Source: Salinarimonas sp.
GTDB taxonomy: Bacteria; Pseudomonadota; Alphaproteobacteria; Rhizobiales; Beijerinckiaceae
Length of the DNA: 64,000 bases
Direction of reading: 5' to 3'
Assembly: GCF_040111675.1 (NCBI RefSeq)
Contig: NZ_CP157794.1
Location: forward strand, 2,191,501-2,255,500
Shown here: positions 32,561-43,090 of the stretch, piece by piece
Numbering within the stretch: position 1 is the first letter of the stretch
Layout: each line of letters opens with the position of its first letter
Position numbers and translations under genes: made by a program
The notes under the pieces: generated by a model
Told to the model about the DNA's origin: nothing
The model's database searches: none
What the model saw: the letters and a program-made list of their open reading frames with translations, nothing else

Positions 32561-33667
32561 ATGAACAAGATCGTCCAGCCCGCCATGCTCGACCTTGGAA
32601 CCCGTCAGCCGCAGGACGCGCGCGAGGCCGCGTTCCGCGCCGTACGCCTCCCCAGCGACCATCCGCAGGTGAAGGCCGGCCGGCTCGGCGTGCTGATCAT
32701 GAATCTCGGCACGCCCGAGGCGACGAGCTACTGGCCGATGCGCGCCTACCTGAAGGAGTTTCTCTCCGACAAGCGCGTGATCGAGACCCCGCGCTGGCTG
32801 TGGTGGCCGATCCTCAACCTGATCATCCTCCAGACGCGCCCGAAGAAGAAGGGCCGCGACTACGACCTGATCTGGAACAAGGACGCGAACGAGGGGCCGC
32901 TCAAGACCATCACCCGCTCGCAGGCGGAGCAGGCGCAGGCCTACCTGAAGGACGTCGCCGGCGACCGCGTCGTGGTCGACTGGGCGATGCGCTACGGCAA
33001 GCCGGCGGTGAAGCCCGCCCTCGAGAACCTGCTCTCCCAGGGCTGCGACCGCATCCTGCTGGTGCCGATGTACCCGCAATATTCCGCCGCGACCTCGGCG
33101 ACCGCCTGCGACAAGGCGTTCGAGGCGCTGATGGGCATGCGCTGGCAGCCGAGCGTGCGCGTCGCGCCGCCCTATCACGACGACCCGGTCTACATCGACG
33201 CGCTCGCCGATTCGATGCGCAAGTCCCTCGCCGCCCTCGACTTCGAGCCGGAGGTGATTCTCGCCTCCTTCCACGGCGTGCCGCGCAAGTACCTGCTCCA
33301 GGGCGACCCCTACCATTGCCATTGCGCCAAGACCTCGCGGCTCCTGCGCGAGACGCTCGGCTGGCCGGAGGAGCGCTGGAAGCTCACCTTCCAGTCCCGC
33401 TTCGGGCCCGACGAGTGGCTCCAGCCCTACACCGACGAGACGGTGGAGAGCCTCGCCAAGGGCGGCGTGAAGTCCATGGCCATCGTCGCGCCGGGCTTCT
33501 CGGCGGACTGCCTGGAGACGCTGGAGGAGCTCGACGGCGAGAACCGCGAGATCTTCGAGCACAATGGCGGCGAGAAGTTCGCCTACCTGCCCTGCCTCAA
33601 CGATTCGGAGGAGGGCATGCGCGTGATCAACCATGTCGTCGCCCGCGAGCTGCAGGGCTGGCTGTGA
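32561..33667 (+). CDS. hemH: Ferrochelatase
   Basis: This 368-residue enzyme inserts Fe2+ into protoporphyrin IX in the last step of haem synthesis. The catalytic histidine is H238 (ASFHGVP); LIMNLGTPEA and PMYPQYSAATSA are family signatures. A cysteine pair C253/C255 in PYHCHCAKT and another Cys in ADCLETLEEL (near 311) may be [2Fe-2S] or metal ligands. It starts after GAGGATCCCCGCTCG. About 35 N-terminal residues precede the core. The 212-bp divergent region upstream shows no clear operator to me. Confidence 0.95.
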   Translation: MNKIVQPAMLDLGTRQPQDAREAAFRAVRLPSDHPQVKAGRLGVLIMNLGTPEATSYWPMRAYLKEFLSDKRVIETPRWLWWPILNLIILQTRPKKKGRDYDLIWNKDANEGPLKTITRSQAEQAQAYLKDVAGDRVVVDWAMRYGKPAVKPALENLLSQGCDRILLVPMYPQYSAATSATACDKAFEALMGMRWQPSVRVAPPYHDDPVYIDALADSMRKSLAALDFEPEVILASFHGVPRKYLLQGDPYHCHCAKTSRLLRETLGWPEERWKLTFQSRFGPDEWLQPYTDETVESLAKGGVKSMAIVAPGFSADCLETLEELDGENREIFEHNGGEKFAYLPCLNDSEEGMRVINHVVARELQGWL

Positions 33668-33686
33668 GGCATCGCCGGTGGTGAGC

Positions 33687-33713
33687 GCGCCCGCCGCGTC
33701 GCGCGGCGGGCGC
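33687..33713. terminator. GC hairpin between hemH and the YjhX-like gene (bidirectional)
   Basis: GCGCCCGCCGCG (33687-33698) and CGCGGCGGGCGC (33702-33713) form a perfect 12-bp stem with a TCG loop, in the 54-bp gap between two convergent genes. No T-run follows on the plus strand. Confidence 0.6.
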
Positions 33714-33721
33714 CTCCCGTC

Positions 33722-33976
33722 TCAGCGATTGTCGAGCTGGGCGCGCACGGCGCCGAGCCCTCGCTGCGAGATGCGATAGGGTCGGCCCCCGCGCGAGGCG
33801 ATGAGCCCGCGCCGGCGCAGCCGCTCGAACAGGTCGAGGGTGAAGCCTGCGAGGCGGTGGCCTTCCCGGTTGAAGCAATCGGCGCCGACGATGCGGCTGC
33901 CGCTACGGATATGGCGGATGAAGCCGCCCTGCGCGAGCGCGTGAAGCACGCGCTGCTCGGTCTTGGATACGTTCAT
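33722..33976 (-). CDS. yjhX: YjhX-family protein (UPF0386)
   Basis: This 84-residue protein aligns along its length with E. coli YjhX as I recall it: an MNxSxxEQRxLHxLA start, a central CFNREG and a PYRIS...[12 protein letters not shown] end. YjhX is described as a putative toxin partnered by YjhQ, an acetyltransferase-like antitoxin. No YjhQ-like gene is adjacent. The winged-helix-like pattern also fits a DNA-binding protein. Convergent with hemH. Confidence 0.85.
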   Translation of the reverse strand: MNVSKTEQRVLHALAQGGFIRHIRSGSRIVGADCFNREGHRLAGFTLDLFERLRRRGLIASRGGRPYRISQRGLGAVRAQLDNR

Positions 33977-34174
33977 GGATGTCGTGAGCTCTCGTCGCGT
34001 GGACGTGCGCCCGCGTCGCCGGAGGGCATGGCCTCGTCCGGTTCGACAGGCGGGCGTGCCGAGGGGCCGCGACGGCGGCGGCCCGATCAGCGCACGGCGA
34101 CAAGCTCTGACATCAAGGCTCCATGAGCGAACACGGTCGGATTACACCCCGAGCGTGTCGGCGGTCAACCCGCC

Positions 34175-34525
34175 TCAGACCTTCTCCCGCGCCAGCGGGT
34201 CCGGCCCGTAGCGGTTTTCGCCCGGCGTGCCTTCCAGGATGCCGAGGTCGATCAGCGCCCAGAGGAAGCCGACGACGGGGATCAGCAGCAGGAGGCACCA
34301 CCAGCCGGACTTGTCCCGGTCGTGGCAGCGCTTGATGTGCAGCATCAGGCCGGCGAGAAAGATCACGATGCCGACGACCAGCGCGAGGAGCCCGTCGGTC
34401 CCGAACAGGATGCGCGCGATCAGCCAGGCCACGAACAGGACGGCGACGCCGATCCACCAGCGCCCGCGCTCGATCCGGCCCTCGGGCGTCGTGAACATCC
34501 ATCTCCAATCGAGCTGCTGACCCAC
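34175..34525 (-). CDS. DUF805 membrane protein
   Basis: This 116-residue inner-membrane protein has about three hydrophobic helices (25-41, 44-63, 73-94) and the DUF805 signature HIKRCHDRDKSGWW. Function unknown; the family is widespread. It starts at GTG (34523-34525) with GGAGGAG upstream. The 198 bp between it and the YjhX-like start (33977-34174) shows no feature I can name. Confidence 0.85.
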   Translation of the reverse strand: MGQQLDWRWMFTTPEGRIERGRWWIGVAVLFVAWLIARILFGTDGLLALVVGIVIFLAGLMLHIKRCHDRDKSGWWCLLLLIPVVGFLWALIDLGILEGTPGENRYGPDPLAREKV

Positions 34526-34599
34526 GGCTCTCCTCCACTCGTCGTCTCGAAGCTTCGCCGTCGCTCAACGCGGGGCGGGCCGGTTTCGTTCGGTCGCGG

Positions 34600-34635
34600 A
34601 AAAACGCCCCGGGCCGCGGCTGCGGTCCGGGGCGT
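34600..34635 (-). terminator. Rho-independent terminator of the multi-pass membrane gene
   Basis: On the minus strand ACGCCCCGGACCGC pairs with the complementary arm ending GGGGCGT (stem 34604-34617/34622-34635, one G-T pair, 4-nt loop), followed directly by a run of five T. This is a textbook intrinsic terminator, 25 bp past the stop of the gene at 34660-35883. Confidence 0.85.
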
Positions 34636-34659
34636 GCTCCGCGCGGGCGCGGACCGGGA

Positions 34660-35883
34660 TCATTCGGCCGCGGTGAGCGCGTCCGCGCCGCGCGCCGGGG
34701 TCGGCGCCGCGAGGATCAGCTTGCCCGTGAGCTTGACGAACAGCCACACGGTCGCGAGCTGGACGGCCACGAGCGGGAGGTAGAGCATCGCGTAGCCCAG
34801 CGAGAGCGGCTCGACGAGGCCGATGCCGACGAGGCCCGGGTTGATCAGGAAGTTGCCCATCACGAACAGGCCGACGCCGGGGCAGACGAGCGCGAACGAT
34901 CCGGGCGACTTCTCGGGGCCGACGACCCAGCGGCCGAAATAGCCGACCCGCTTCATCACCGCCCAGCCGATGAGGCCGAACAGGATCTGGATGGCGAACA
35001 GTGTCGAGAGCAGGGCGAAGACCTCGCCGGCGGCGACCTCGACCCCGAAATTGTGGGCGAGCGCCATCTTCATCCGGTAGAGCGCGATGCCGATGACCGT
35101 GACGAGCGGCACCACGATCCAGAGCGTCGGCGTGGTCTCGCCGGCGGCGCGGTTCTCCATCATCGAGCGGAAGCCGAGCACGAGCTTGACGAGGCCCAGA
35201 ACCACCGCCGCAACGGTGAAGAAGGTCGCGCCGACGAAGCCGATCGCCAAGACGGCGGGGACGTGGCTCATGGCGGCGGTCGCCGAGAAGCCGACGCCGA
35301 CCATGGCGAAGGCGAAGACGGAGAGCATCTGGCCCAGCGAGTTCGACTTGGCGCAGTCGTAGCCCCCTTCGGTCAGCACGCGGCCGAGGAAGTCGAGATA
35401 GATCCGGAAGGCGAAGACGCCGATCGCGCCGAAGGCGAGGAGCGCCATCGGGAACAGGATCTCGCGCACCGACCAGAGGCCCGGCACGAACACGGCGCCG
35501 ACGATGAAGCCGACGTTCACCGCCATGGCCAGCGCCAGCGGATAGGCCATCAGCTGGCTCTCGCCGTTGCCCGCGCGCAGCGTGGCGTAGGCGGGGGTCC
35601 GCTTGAAGGCGTTGTATTCGCGGATGTTCCAGACGAGCAGCCAGACGTGCAGCGCCGCGAAGACGGCGATCGCGGCCACCGAGACGGCGATGAGCGCCTG
35701 CATCGGCAGCGAGGCCGCGGGGAAGGCGGCCGCGAGGCTCGCGAAGGTCGGGATGGGCGAGCCGTCGTGCGGCGTCATCCACATCAGGTACATGAAGAAG
35801 CTGACCGCGAGGCCGCCCGCGCCGAGGGCGGCGAGGAAGTAGAGCGGGCTGTAGCGCTCGCGAAGGTTCGAGACGGGTCGCAT
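34660..35883 (-). CDS. Multi-pass membrane protein of uncertain family
   Basis: This 407-residue protein has about ten hydrophobic helices and short loops. The start SPLYFLAALGAGGLAVSFF and a conserved-looking CAKSNSLGQ loop near 180-188 are notable; the only cysteines are there and in the helix SFALVCPGVG. The fold may be like the tellurite/dicarboxylate (TehA/SLAC1) exporters, and I have a vague memory of a similar family named TsoY, but I cannot verify either. AGGAGACC precedes the ATG. It is a single-gene unit ended by a strong terminator. Confidence 0.6.
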   Translation of the reverse strand: MRPVSNLRERYSPLYFLAALGAGGLAVSFFMYLMWMTPHDGSPIPTFASLAAAFPAASLPMQALIAVSVAAIAVFAALHVWLLVWNIREYNAFKRTPAYATLRAGNGESQLMAYPLALAMAVNVGFIVGAVFVPGLWSVREILFPMALLAFGAIGVFAFRIYLDFLGRVLTEGGYDCAKSNSLGQMLSVFAFAMVGVGFSATAAMSHVPAVLAIGFVGATFFTVAAVVLGLVKLVLGFRSMMENRAAGETTPTLWIVVPLVTVIGIALYRMKMALAHNFGVEVAAGEVFALLSTLFAIQILFGLIGWAVMKRVGYFGRWVVGPEKSPGSFALVCPGVGLFVMGNFLINPGLVGIGLVEPLSLGYAMLYLPLVAVQLATVWLFVKLTGKLILAAPTPARGADALTAAE

Positions 35884-35970
35884 CGAAGGTCTCCTCTGTT
35901 TCTGAGGAGTTTCTAATATGCGAATATGCTCCAGTCGATCCGGGGAATCACGGGGGGAGGGCGCCGCGCC

Positions 35971-38046
35971 TCACGCTCCCCGCTTGCGCGCGCCCTCCGC
36001 CAGCCATCCCGCGAGCGCCGCGCCGAGCAGGAGCGCGAGGCCGAGGAAGCCCAGCGCCAGCGGCGTCACCGACACGCCCCGCACGATGGCCGATTCGCTC
36101 GGGCGGATTCCGATCCAGTCGGCGCCGGACATGCGGGTGTCCGAGCGCACGGTCTGGACCCGCGGCACGTCGACGGAACTCGCGCCTTCCGCCACCCGGC
36201 GCACCGAGCCGCCGGTCGCCTCTGCGATCGGCGCGAGCCGTTCCGTCGTCGAGAACACGTCGCGCATCTCGCGGGGGTTGGCCGGCCCGACGCTGACGAA
36301 GGCGACGAGGCCGTCGGCGCGCAATTCGTGCAGCCCGAGCTCCGCCCGCGTCACCCGCGCCTCGAACAGGCCGGGCTCGCGCTCCTCCAGCGGCACGCGC
36401 ACCTGCTCGCCCGAGGGCGCGGTGAGGGTCACGGGCCCGGGTCGCTCGCCCATCGATTGCCGCGTGACGGTGATGGAGCGGCCGTTCGCCTCGGCGCGCA
36501 GGGCCTCCTCCTCGAGCGCCGGCTCCTTCATCAGCCAATGGGCGGTGCGACGCAGGAGGTCGAGATAGGGCCCGCCCTCGCGGAAGCCCCGCGCCCAGAG
36601 CCAGGCGTGGTCGGAGAGGAGGAGCGCGACGCGGCCCTCCTCGAAGCGCTCCAGCACGAGGAGCGGCTTGTCGTCGGCGCCCGACATCACGGTGGCGCCC
36701 GTGCGCACGTCGGCGTCGAGGAGGCGCAGCCACTCGCCCCAGGCCGGCGGCGAGACGTCCGAGCCCTCGAGCCCGCGGGTGACCGGGTGGCGCCCGCCGA
36801 CCGCCGTGATCCGCGCCTTGTAGGGCTCCTCCAGAATTTCCCCGGTCGGCCGTCCGGGGATGATCGGGGAGAGCCGGGTGCGCGCCAGCGAGGCGACGGA
36901 GGCGAATTCCGGCCCGGCGGCGAAGAGCACCGCACCGCCCTCCTCGACGTAGCGCACGATGTTGTCGAAATAGATCGAGGGCAGGATCGACTGGTTGGCG
37001 TAGCGGTCGAAGATGATCAGGTCGAACTCGTCGATCTTCTCCTGGAACAGCTCCCGGGTCGGGAAGGCGATCAGCGAGAGCTCGTCGATCGGCGTGCCGT
37101 CCTGCTTGTGCGGCGGGCGCAGGATGGTGAAGTGGACGAGATCCACGTTGGCGTCGGACTTCAGCAGGTTGCGCCAGGCGCGCTCGCCCGCGTGCGGCTC
37201 GCCCGAGACGAGCAGCACCCGCAGGTTCTCCCGGATCCCCTCGATCTCGACGACGGCGCGGTTGTTGGCGCGGGTGAGCTCCTCGTCGAGCGGCTCGACC
37301 TCGATCTCGACGACGTTGGCCCCGCCGCGATCGATGCGCACGGGCACGTCGAAGGGCCGGCCCGTCAGCACCGAGCGGCGGGCGAGCACCTCGCCGTCCC
37401 GGCGCACGGTGACGGTCGCGGCGCCGGTGCCGTTCCGCTCCTCCACCATCGCCTCGATCGTCTGCTCCTTGCCGACGATGCCGAAGCGCGGGGCGCGCAC
37501 GAGCTTGATCTGCCGGTCGCTCTCGCTCTCGCGGCCGGTGACGAGGGCGTGCAGCGGCGCGCGGAAGCCGAGCTGGCCCGCAGTCTCGGGCACGTCGTGG
37601 ACGACGCCGTCGGTGACCACGATCACGCCCGCGATCCGGTCCGGCGGCACGTCGGCGAGGCCGTTGGCCAGCGCCTGGAACAGGAGCGTGCCGTCGTCGC
37701 CCGCGCCGTCCTCCACCGTGATGAAGCGTGGGCTGACGTTCTGCATGGCGGAGAGACGCCGGTCGAGCTCGGCGCGGACGGTCTCCGTCATCGCGGCGCG
37801 CTCGCCGAGCGCCTGCGAGCCCGATCGGTCGATCACCACGGCGACGACGTCGTCCACCGGCTCGCGCTCCTCCTCGACGAGGGCGGGGTTCGCGAGCGCC
37901 AGGACCAGCACCGCGAGGGCGAGCGCCCGCAGCGCCGCCGGCGCGCCGCGGGCGACGAGCGCCAAGAGCGCGAAGAGCGCCGCGAGGGCGGCGAGCCCCC
38001 ACAGGACGGGCTCGGGGACGAGGGGCGAGAAGGACAGCGTCAGCAA
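35971..38046 (-). CDS. Large membrane-bound VWA-like / glutamine amidotransferase-like protein
   Basis: This 691-residue protein has two N-terminal membrane helices (about 8-32, 35-52), a VWA-like strand DVVAVVIDRSGSQ near 65-77, a middle region with a class I amidotransferase-like fold (ILRVLLVSGEPH-type start; FDLIIFDRYA), and a C-terminal helix (about 660-680). The start is TTG at 38044-38046, inside the leader with AGAGG upstream. Last gene of the MoxR operon. The role is probably in envelope or complex assembly with MoxR; no substrate is known. Confidence 0.75.
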   Translation of the reverse strand: MLTLSFSPLVPEPVLWGLAALAALFALLALVARGAPAALRALALAVLVLALANPALVEEEREPVDDVVAVVIDRSGSQALGERAAMTETVRAELDRRLSAMQNVSPRFITVEDGAGDDGTLLFQALANGLADVPPDRIAGVIVVTDGVVHDVPETAGQLGFRAPLHALVTGRESESDRQIKLVRAPRFGIVGKEQTIEAMVEERNGTGAATVTVRRDGEVLARRSVLTGRPFDVPVRIDRGGANVVEIEVEPLDEELTRANNRAVVEIEGIRENLRVLLVSGEPHAGERAWRNLLKSDANVDLVHFTILRPPHKQDGTPIDELSLIAFPTRELFQEKIDEFDLIIFDRYANQSILPSIYFDNIVRYVEEGGAVLFAAGPEFASVASLARTRLSPIIPGRPTGEILEEPYKARITAVGGRHPVTRGLEGSDVSPPAWGEWLRLLDADVRTGATVMSGADDKPLLVLERFEEGRVALLLSDHAWLWARGFREGGPYLDLLRRTAHWLMKEPALEEEALRAEANGRSITVTRQSMGERPGPVTLTAPSGEQVRVPLEEREPGLFEARVTRAELGLHELRADGLVAFVSVGPANPREMRDVFSTTERLAPIAEATGGSVRRVAEGASSVDVPRVQTVRSDTRMSGADWIGIRPSESAIVRGVSVTPLALGFLGLALLLGAALAGWLAEGARKRGA

Positions 38047-38059
38047 GGGGATGCGCCTC

Positions 38060-40864
38060 TCAGTTTCCGAGCCGCTCGAGCAGCGCCGGCACGTGGACCT
38101 GGTCGGCCTTGTAGTTGCCGGTAAGCGTGTACATCACGATGTTGACCCCCGCGCGATAGGCCATCTCGCGCTGGCGCGGGTCGGTCCCGGTCACCGGGAA
38201 CAGGGCATCGCCGCGATCCCCCACGGCCCAGGCGCCGGCGAGATCGTTGCCGGTGATGATCAGCGGCGAGACGCCGTCGCCGGAGCGGGCCGGGCGGATC
38301 TCGCCCTCGGGGGTCGGCTCGGGCATGGCCTCGACCCACGTGTCCGACCGGTCGTAGCGGCCGGGCAATTCGCGCAGGATGTAGAAGGTCTTGGTGATGA
38401 CGTGGTCCGCCGGCAGCGGCTCCAGCGGCGGGATGTCGAGGGTCGCCAGCATCCGCCGCAGATAGGCGGTCTCCGGCGTCGTCGGGCCCGACGAGCGGGC
38501 GGTCAGCGCGTCGCGCGTGTCGAAGATCACGGTTCCGCCGTTCTTCATGAAGGCGTCGAGCGCGCGGATCGCCTCCAGAGAGGGCAGGGGCCGGTCGGGC
38601 GTGATCGGCCAGTAGAGCAGGGGGAAGAAGGCGAGCTCGTCGCGCTCGAGGTCGACGCCGACGGGGTCGCCCGGCTCAAGCGCCGTGCGCGCGGCCAGAA
38701 CCCGGGTGAGCCCTTCGAGCCCGGCGCGGGAGACGCGGTCCACCGCCTCGTCCCCGGTGATCACGTAGGCGAGGCGGGTCTCGAAGGCGCCCTCCAGGAT
38801 CTCCCGCGACAGGGGCGGCAGCTCGTCGGACCCGCCCTGCGCGCGGGCGAGATCCGGGGCGCCCGCGATCCCGAACGCCGCGAGCGCGATGGCCGCCGTA
38901 GCGCCGGCCCGGCGGAAGCGCGCGAACAGCCGGCCGAGATGGCCGCCGAGCCAGAGCGCGGCGAGCGTGTCGAGCATGAGCAGGAGAAGCGCGGCGGTGA
39001 GCAGCGGCGCGCGCAGGTCCACGGTCTCCGCCGGCTCCAGCGCCGCGCCGCGCACGTCCAGCGGCGCGAGGTCGAGCGGCGCGATCCTGTCCCCGGGCGC
39101 GAGCGCGTTGACGGCGAGCGAGGCGTCGACCGGCCCGTAGAAGCCCGGCGGGTGCTCGGCCTGCGCCCGGCCCGTGAAGCCGCGGGTCACCGGCATGGCG
39201 TTGGGCGGCGGCGAGACGAAGGCGCCGAAGCCGTCGAGCGTCTGGCGCGGGGCGACCGGCTGGCCGCCGGCCTCGTCCGCGTCGGCCTGCGCGGCGGCGG
39301 GCGCCGAGGCGAAGGCGATGGTCCGCCGGAGCATGTCGACGAAGAGCCCCGTCAGCGGCAGGTTCGACCAGGTGGCGTCGGCGGTGACGTGGAAGAGGAC
39401 GAGAAGCCCGTCGCCCCGCCGCTCGGCGGTGACGATGGGCGTGCCGTCCTCGAGCGAGGCCCAGGTGCGCTCGGGCAGGGTCGCGTCGGGCTCGGCCAGG
39501 ATCTGCCGGCGCACGCCGAGATCCTCGGGCACGGCGAGGCCCTGGAACGGGCTCTCGCGGGTGAAGGGCGCGAGCGTGCGCGGCGTGTCCCAGGAGAGCG
39601 CGCCACCGAGCGTGCGCCCGCCCCGGCGCAGCCGCACCGGCACCAGATCGTCCGATCCCGCGGAGAGCCGCGGGCCGGCGAATCGCAGGACGAGCCCGCC
39701 ATCCGCCACGAAGTCCTCGACCCGCGCCGCGACCTCCGGCTCCAGCGAGCCGACATCGGCGAGGACCAGCACCGAGACCTGCTCGTCCAGCATGCGCTCG
39801 ACGCCCTCCGACGCGCTGCCGCGGGCCTCGCGCATCTCGGCATAGGGGGCGAGCGCGCGCTCGATGTAGAAGGTCGGCGCGAGCAGCGGCTGCGCCTGGT
39901 CGAGGCTCGCGCCGGAGACGATGCCGACGCGCCGGCGCTGCGAGCGCTCGTCGATGAGGGACACCGCCGCCGCCGAGCCCTCGCCGGAGATCTCGACGCG
40001 GGCGATGGCGTTCCTCAGCTCGATCGGCAGGTCGAAGCGCGCGCTCGTCTGCGTCGCGCCGGGATCGAAGGCGAAGGGCGTCTCGCCGACGGGCAGCCCG
40101 CGCAGATCCACCGCGCGCAGCACGCCCGCGTCGCGGCCGTTCGGCTCGGCGCGCACGATCGTGGCGGAGAGGCCGGCGGCGGCGTTCTCGGTGCCGGCGA
40201 TCGCCCGCGCCGGGGCGCGGGTCTCGGCGAAGACGACGACCGGGCGTTCGCCGACGATCGCCGCGAGATCGGCGGGGAAGCCCTCCTCGCCCGGGCCGGC
40301 GACGCCGTCGGAGATCCACACGACCTGCGCGTCCGGATGCTCGGCGAGGAAGGCCTCGACGGCGGGCAGGGCGCCGTCGCGCGCCGGGAGATGCGGGGCG
40401 GGGCGGATGGCGCGCAGGCGCTCCAGCGCGGCGGCCGGCGCGAGGAGCGGGATCGTCGGCGTCTCCTCCGCCGTCGCGACGACGCCGATGGAGCGGCCCT
40501 CGCGGGCGAGCGCCTCGCCCTGCTCGATGAGCACCTCCGCCCGCCGGCGCCAGTCTCCGGCCGCGAGCGCGCCGTTGTCGACGACGAGGAGCACCGGCGC
40601 GTCGGGATCGCCCTCGAGCGCCGGCGGCGGGTTCAGGATCGGCCCGGCCGCGGCGAGGATCAGGAAGGCGGCGACGAGAAGGCGCAGCGCGAGCAGCCAC
40701 CACGGCGTCCGCGCCGGCGTCTCGCGCTCGGGCAGGAGGTCGCGGATGATCCTCAGCGGCGGGAACGCGATCAGCCGCGGCTGCGGCGGCGTCACCCGCA
40801 GGAGCAGCCAAATGGCGGGGAGCGCGATCAGCGCGGTGAGGACGAGGGGAAAGGCGAAGCTCAT
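38060..40864 (-). CDS. BatA-like / DUF4159 membrane protein
   Basis: This 934-residue protein begins with two membrane helices and the BatA-type N-terminal region (LIAFPPLRIIRDLLP, 31-45), then a VWA-like domain (VLLVVDNGAL), an ATPase-free amidotransferase-like middle, two further membrane helices near 650-700, and a C-terminal DUF4159 domain (about 720-925). It follows the DUF58 gene by 2 bp. MoxR systems of this type are thought to use such proteins as membrane partners. No catalytic residue is assignable. Confidence 0.8.
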   Translation of the reverse strand: MSFAFPLVLTALIALPAIWLLLRVTPPQPRLIAFPPLRIIRDLLPERETPARTPWWLLALRLLVAAFLILAAAGPILNPPPALEGDPDAPVLLVVDNGALAAGDWRRRAEVLIEQGEALAREGRSIGVVATAEETPTIPLLAPAAALERLRAIRPAPHLPARDGALPAVEAFLAEHPDAQVVWISDGVAGPGEEGFPADLAAIVGERPVVVFAETRAPARAIAGTENAAAGLSATIVRAEPNGRDAGVLRAVDLRGLPVGETPFAFDPGATQTSARFDLPIELRNAIARVEISGEGSAAAVSLIDERSQRRRVGIVSGASLDQAQPLLAPTFYIERALAPYAEMREARGSASEGVERMLDEQVSVLVLADVGSLEPEVAARVEDFVADGGLVLRFAGPRLSAGSDDLVPVRLRRGGRTLGGALSWDTPRTLAPFTRESPFQGLAVPEDLGVRRQILAEPDATLPERTWASLEDGTPIVTAERRGDGLLVLFHVTADATWSNLPLTGLFVDMLRRTIAFASAPAAAQADADEAGGQPVAPRQTLDGFGAFVSPPPNAMPVTRGFTGRAQAEHPPGFYGPVDASLAVNALAPGDRIAPLDLAPLDVRGAALEPAETVDLRAPLLTAALLLLMLDTLAALWLGGHLGRLFARFRRAGATAAIALAAFGIAGAPDLARAQGGSDELPPLSREILEGAFETRLAYVITGDEAVDRVSRAGLEGLTRVLAARTALEPGDPVGVDLERDELAFFPLLYWPITPDRPLPSLEAIRALDAFMKNGGTVIFDTRDALTARSSGPTTPETAYLRRMLATLDIPPLEPLPADHVITKTFYILRELPGRYDRSDTWVEAMPEPTPEGEIRPARSGDGVSPLIITGNDLAGAWAVGDRGDALFPVTGTDPRQREMAYRAGVNIVMYTLTGNYKADQVHVPALLERLGN

Positions 40865-40866
40865 CG

Positions 40867-41799
40867 TCAGGCCGCTCCCGCTGTCGCGATCCCCGCGCGG
40901 GCCGCGCCGACGAGGGTGAGGACGCGCAAGGCCGCCTCGCTCGCGGGCCGGTCGGTCCGGTGCAGCGTCAGCGTCCAGCCCCGCCGGCGGGCGAGATCGG
41001 CGAGCGCGCCGCGATGCGCGTCGAGCCGGGCCCGGTAGCCCGCGCCCCAGGCGGCGGCGTCGCCGACGCGCAGCCGCCCGCCGCCCTCGACGTCCTCGAG
41101 CACGGCCTGGCCCGCGAAGGGGAAGGTCTCCTCCACCGGGTCCGCGATCATCAGGAGGTGCCCGCGCGCGCCGCGCGAGGACAGGCTCTCGATCCGCGGC
41201 GCGAGCGTCTCGATCGGCGTGAGGAAGTCGGAGACGAGGAGCGCCTCGTCCTGCGCGCGCAGCGGCGTCTCGGGAGGCAGGTCGGCCTCCATCCCCGCCC
41301 GGTCCGCCGCGATCGCCTCCGCGAAGGTCTCGACGATGCGCCGCGAGGCGCGCGGCGGCAGGAGCCCCATCAGCCCGACCCGCTCGCCGGCCTCGACGAA
41401 GGCGTCCGCCAGCGCGAAGCCGAGCACGAGGGCGCGCTCGATCTTCGGGCACTGCGCGAGGTCGGACGAGTAGGCCATCGAGGCGGAGCGGTCGATCCAG
41501 GCGAAGACGGAATGCGCCGCCTCCCATTCCCGCTCGCGCACGTAGAGCCGATCGTCGCGGGCCGAGCGGCGCCAGTCGACGCGGCTCGCCGGCTCGCCGG
41601 GGGAGAAGGGCCGGAACTGCCAGAAGCTCTCGCCCGGCCCGGCGCGGCGGCGGCCGTGGATGCCGTGGGCGAGGGTCGCCGAGACGCGCCGCGCCTCGAG
41701 CACGAGCCGCGGCAGGCGGTGCGCGAGGTCGAGCGCCGCGTCGCTGACGGTCCGCCCCGGCGTCCGGATTTCCGGCTCGTGCACCCGCACCCGCGCCAT
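40867..41799 (-). CDS. DUF58 domain protein of the MoxR operon
   Basis: This 310-residue cytoplasmic protein contains the DUF58 signature (FRPFSPGEPASRVDWRRSAR near 62-81) followed by a degenerate VWA-like domain starting WIDRSASMAYSS. It follows moxR by 10 bp and precedes the DUF4159 gene by 2 bp, a gene order found in many bacteria. GGAGC precedes the ATG. Biochemical role unknown. Confidence 0.88.
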   Translation of the reverse strand: MARVRVHEPEIRTPGRTVSDAALDLAHRLPRLVLEARRVSATLAHGIHGRRRAGPGESFWQFRPFSPGEPASRVDWRRSARDDRLYVREREWEAAHSVFAWIDRSASMAYSSDLAQCPKIERALVLGFALADAFVEAGERVGLMGLLPPRASRRIVETFAEAIAADRAGMEADLPPETPLRAQDEALLVSDFLTPIETLAPRIESLSSRGARGHLLMIADPVEETFPFAGQAVLEDVEGGGRLRVGDAAAWGAGYRARLDAHRGALADLARRRGWTLTLHRTDRPASEAALRVLTLVGAARAGIATAGAA

Positions 41800-41809
41800 G
41801 CGCCGCTCC

Positions 41810-42823
<1,014 letters not shown>

Positions 42824-43090
42824 GCGGCCACCTTCCGTGTTCATGCGCCGACTGCGCGCGGGACCCGGCGACGCCGGGTCCGGTCCCGGCCGTGCCCCGG
42901 GATGCAAGTCTGGAGCCGACGGCGGCGTCGTGGCAAGCGAGGCGCGCCGCCGCAGGCCGGACTTCTACGAACGTTCCACGGGAGCCCGCGGGTCCCGCCC
43001 GGGTCGTCGACAAACGCGCGTCGCCGGCCCATGTGTAGGACTGGAGTGATGTGGCGCGCGACGGGACGAATGCGAGCCCGAGGAGACGGA

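Noticed and set aside
32440..33684. Longer plus-strand frame overlapping hemH
   Set aside because: It is the hemH region in another frame; ferrochelatase motifs are in the frame starting at 32561.
37013..41038. About 1340-codon plus-strand open frame opposite the MoxR operon
   Set aside because: Antisense shadow: composition is Arg/Gly/Ala/Asp-rich with no domain, while the opposite strand encodes recognisable proteins with ribosome sites.
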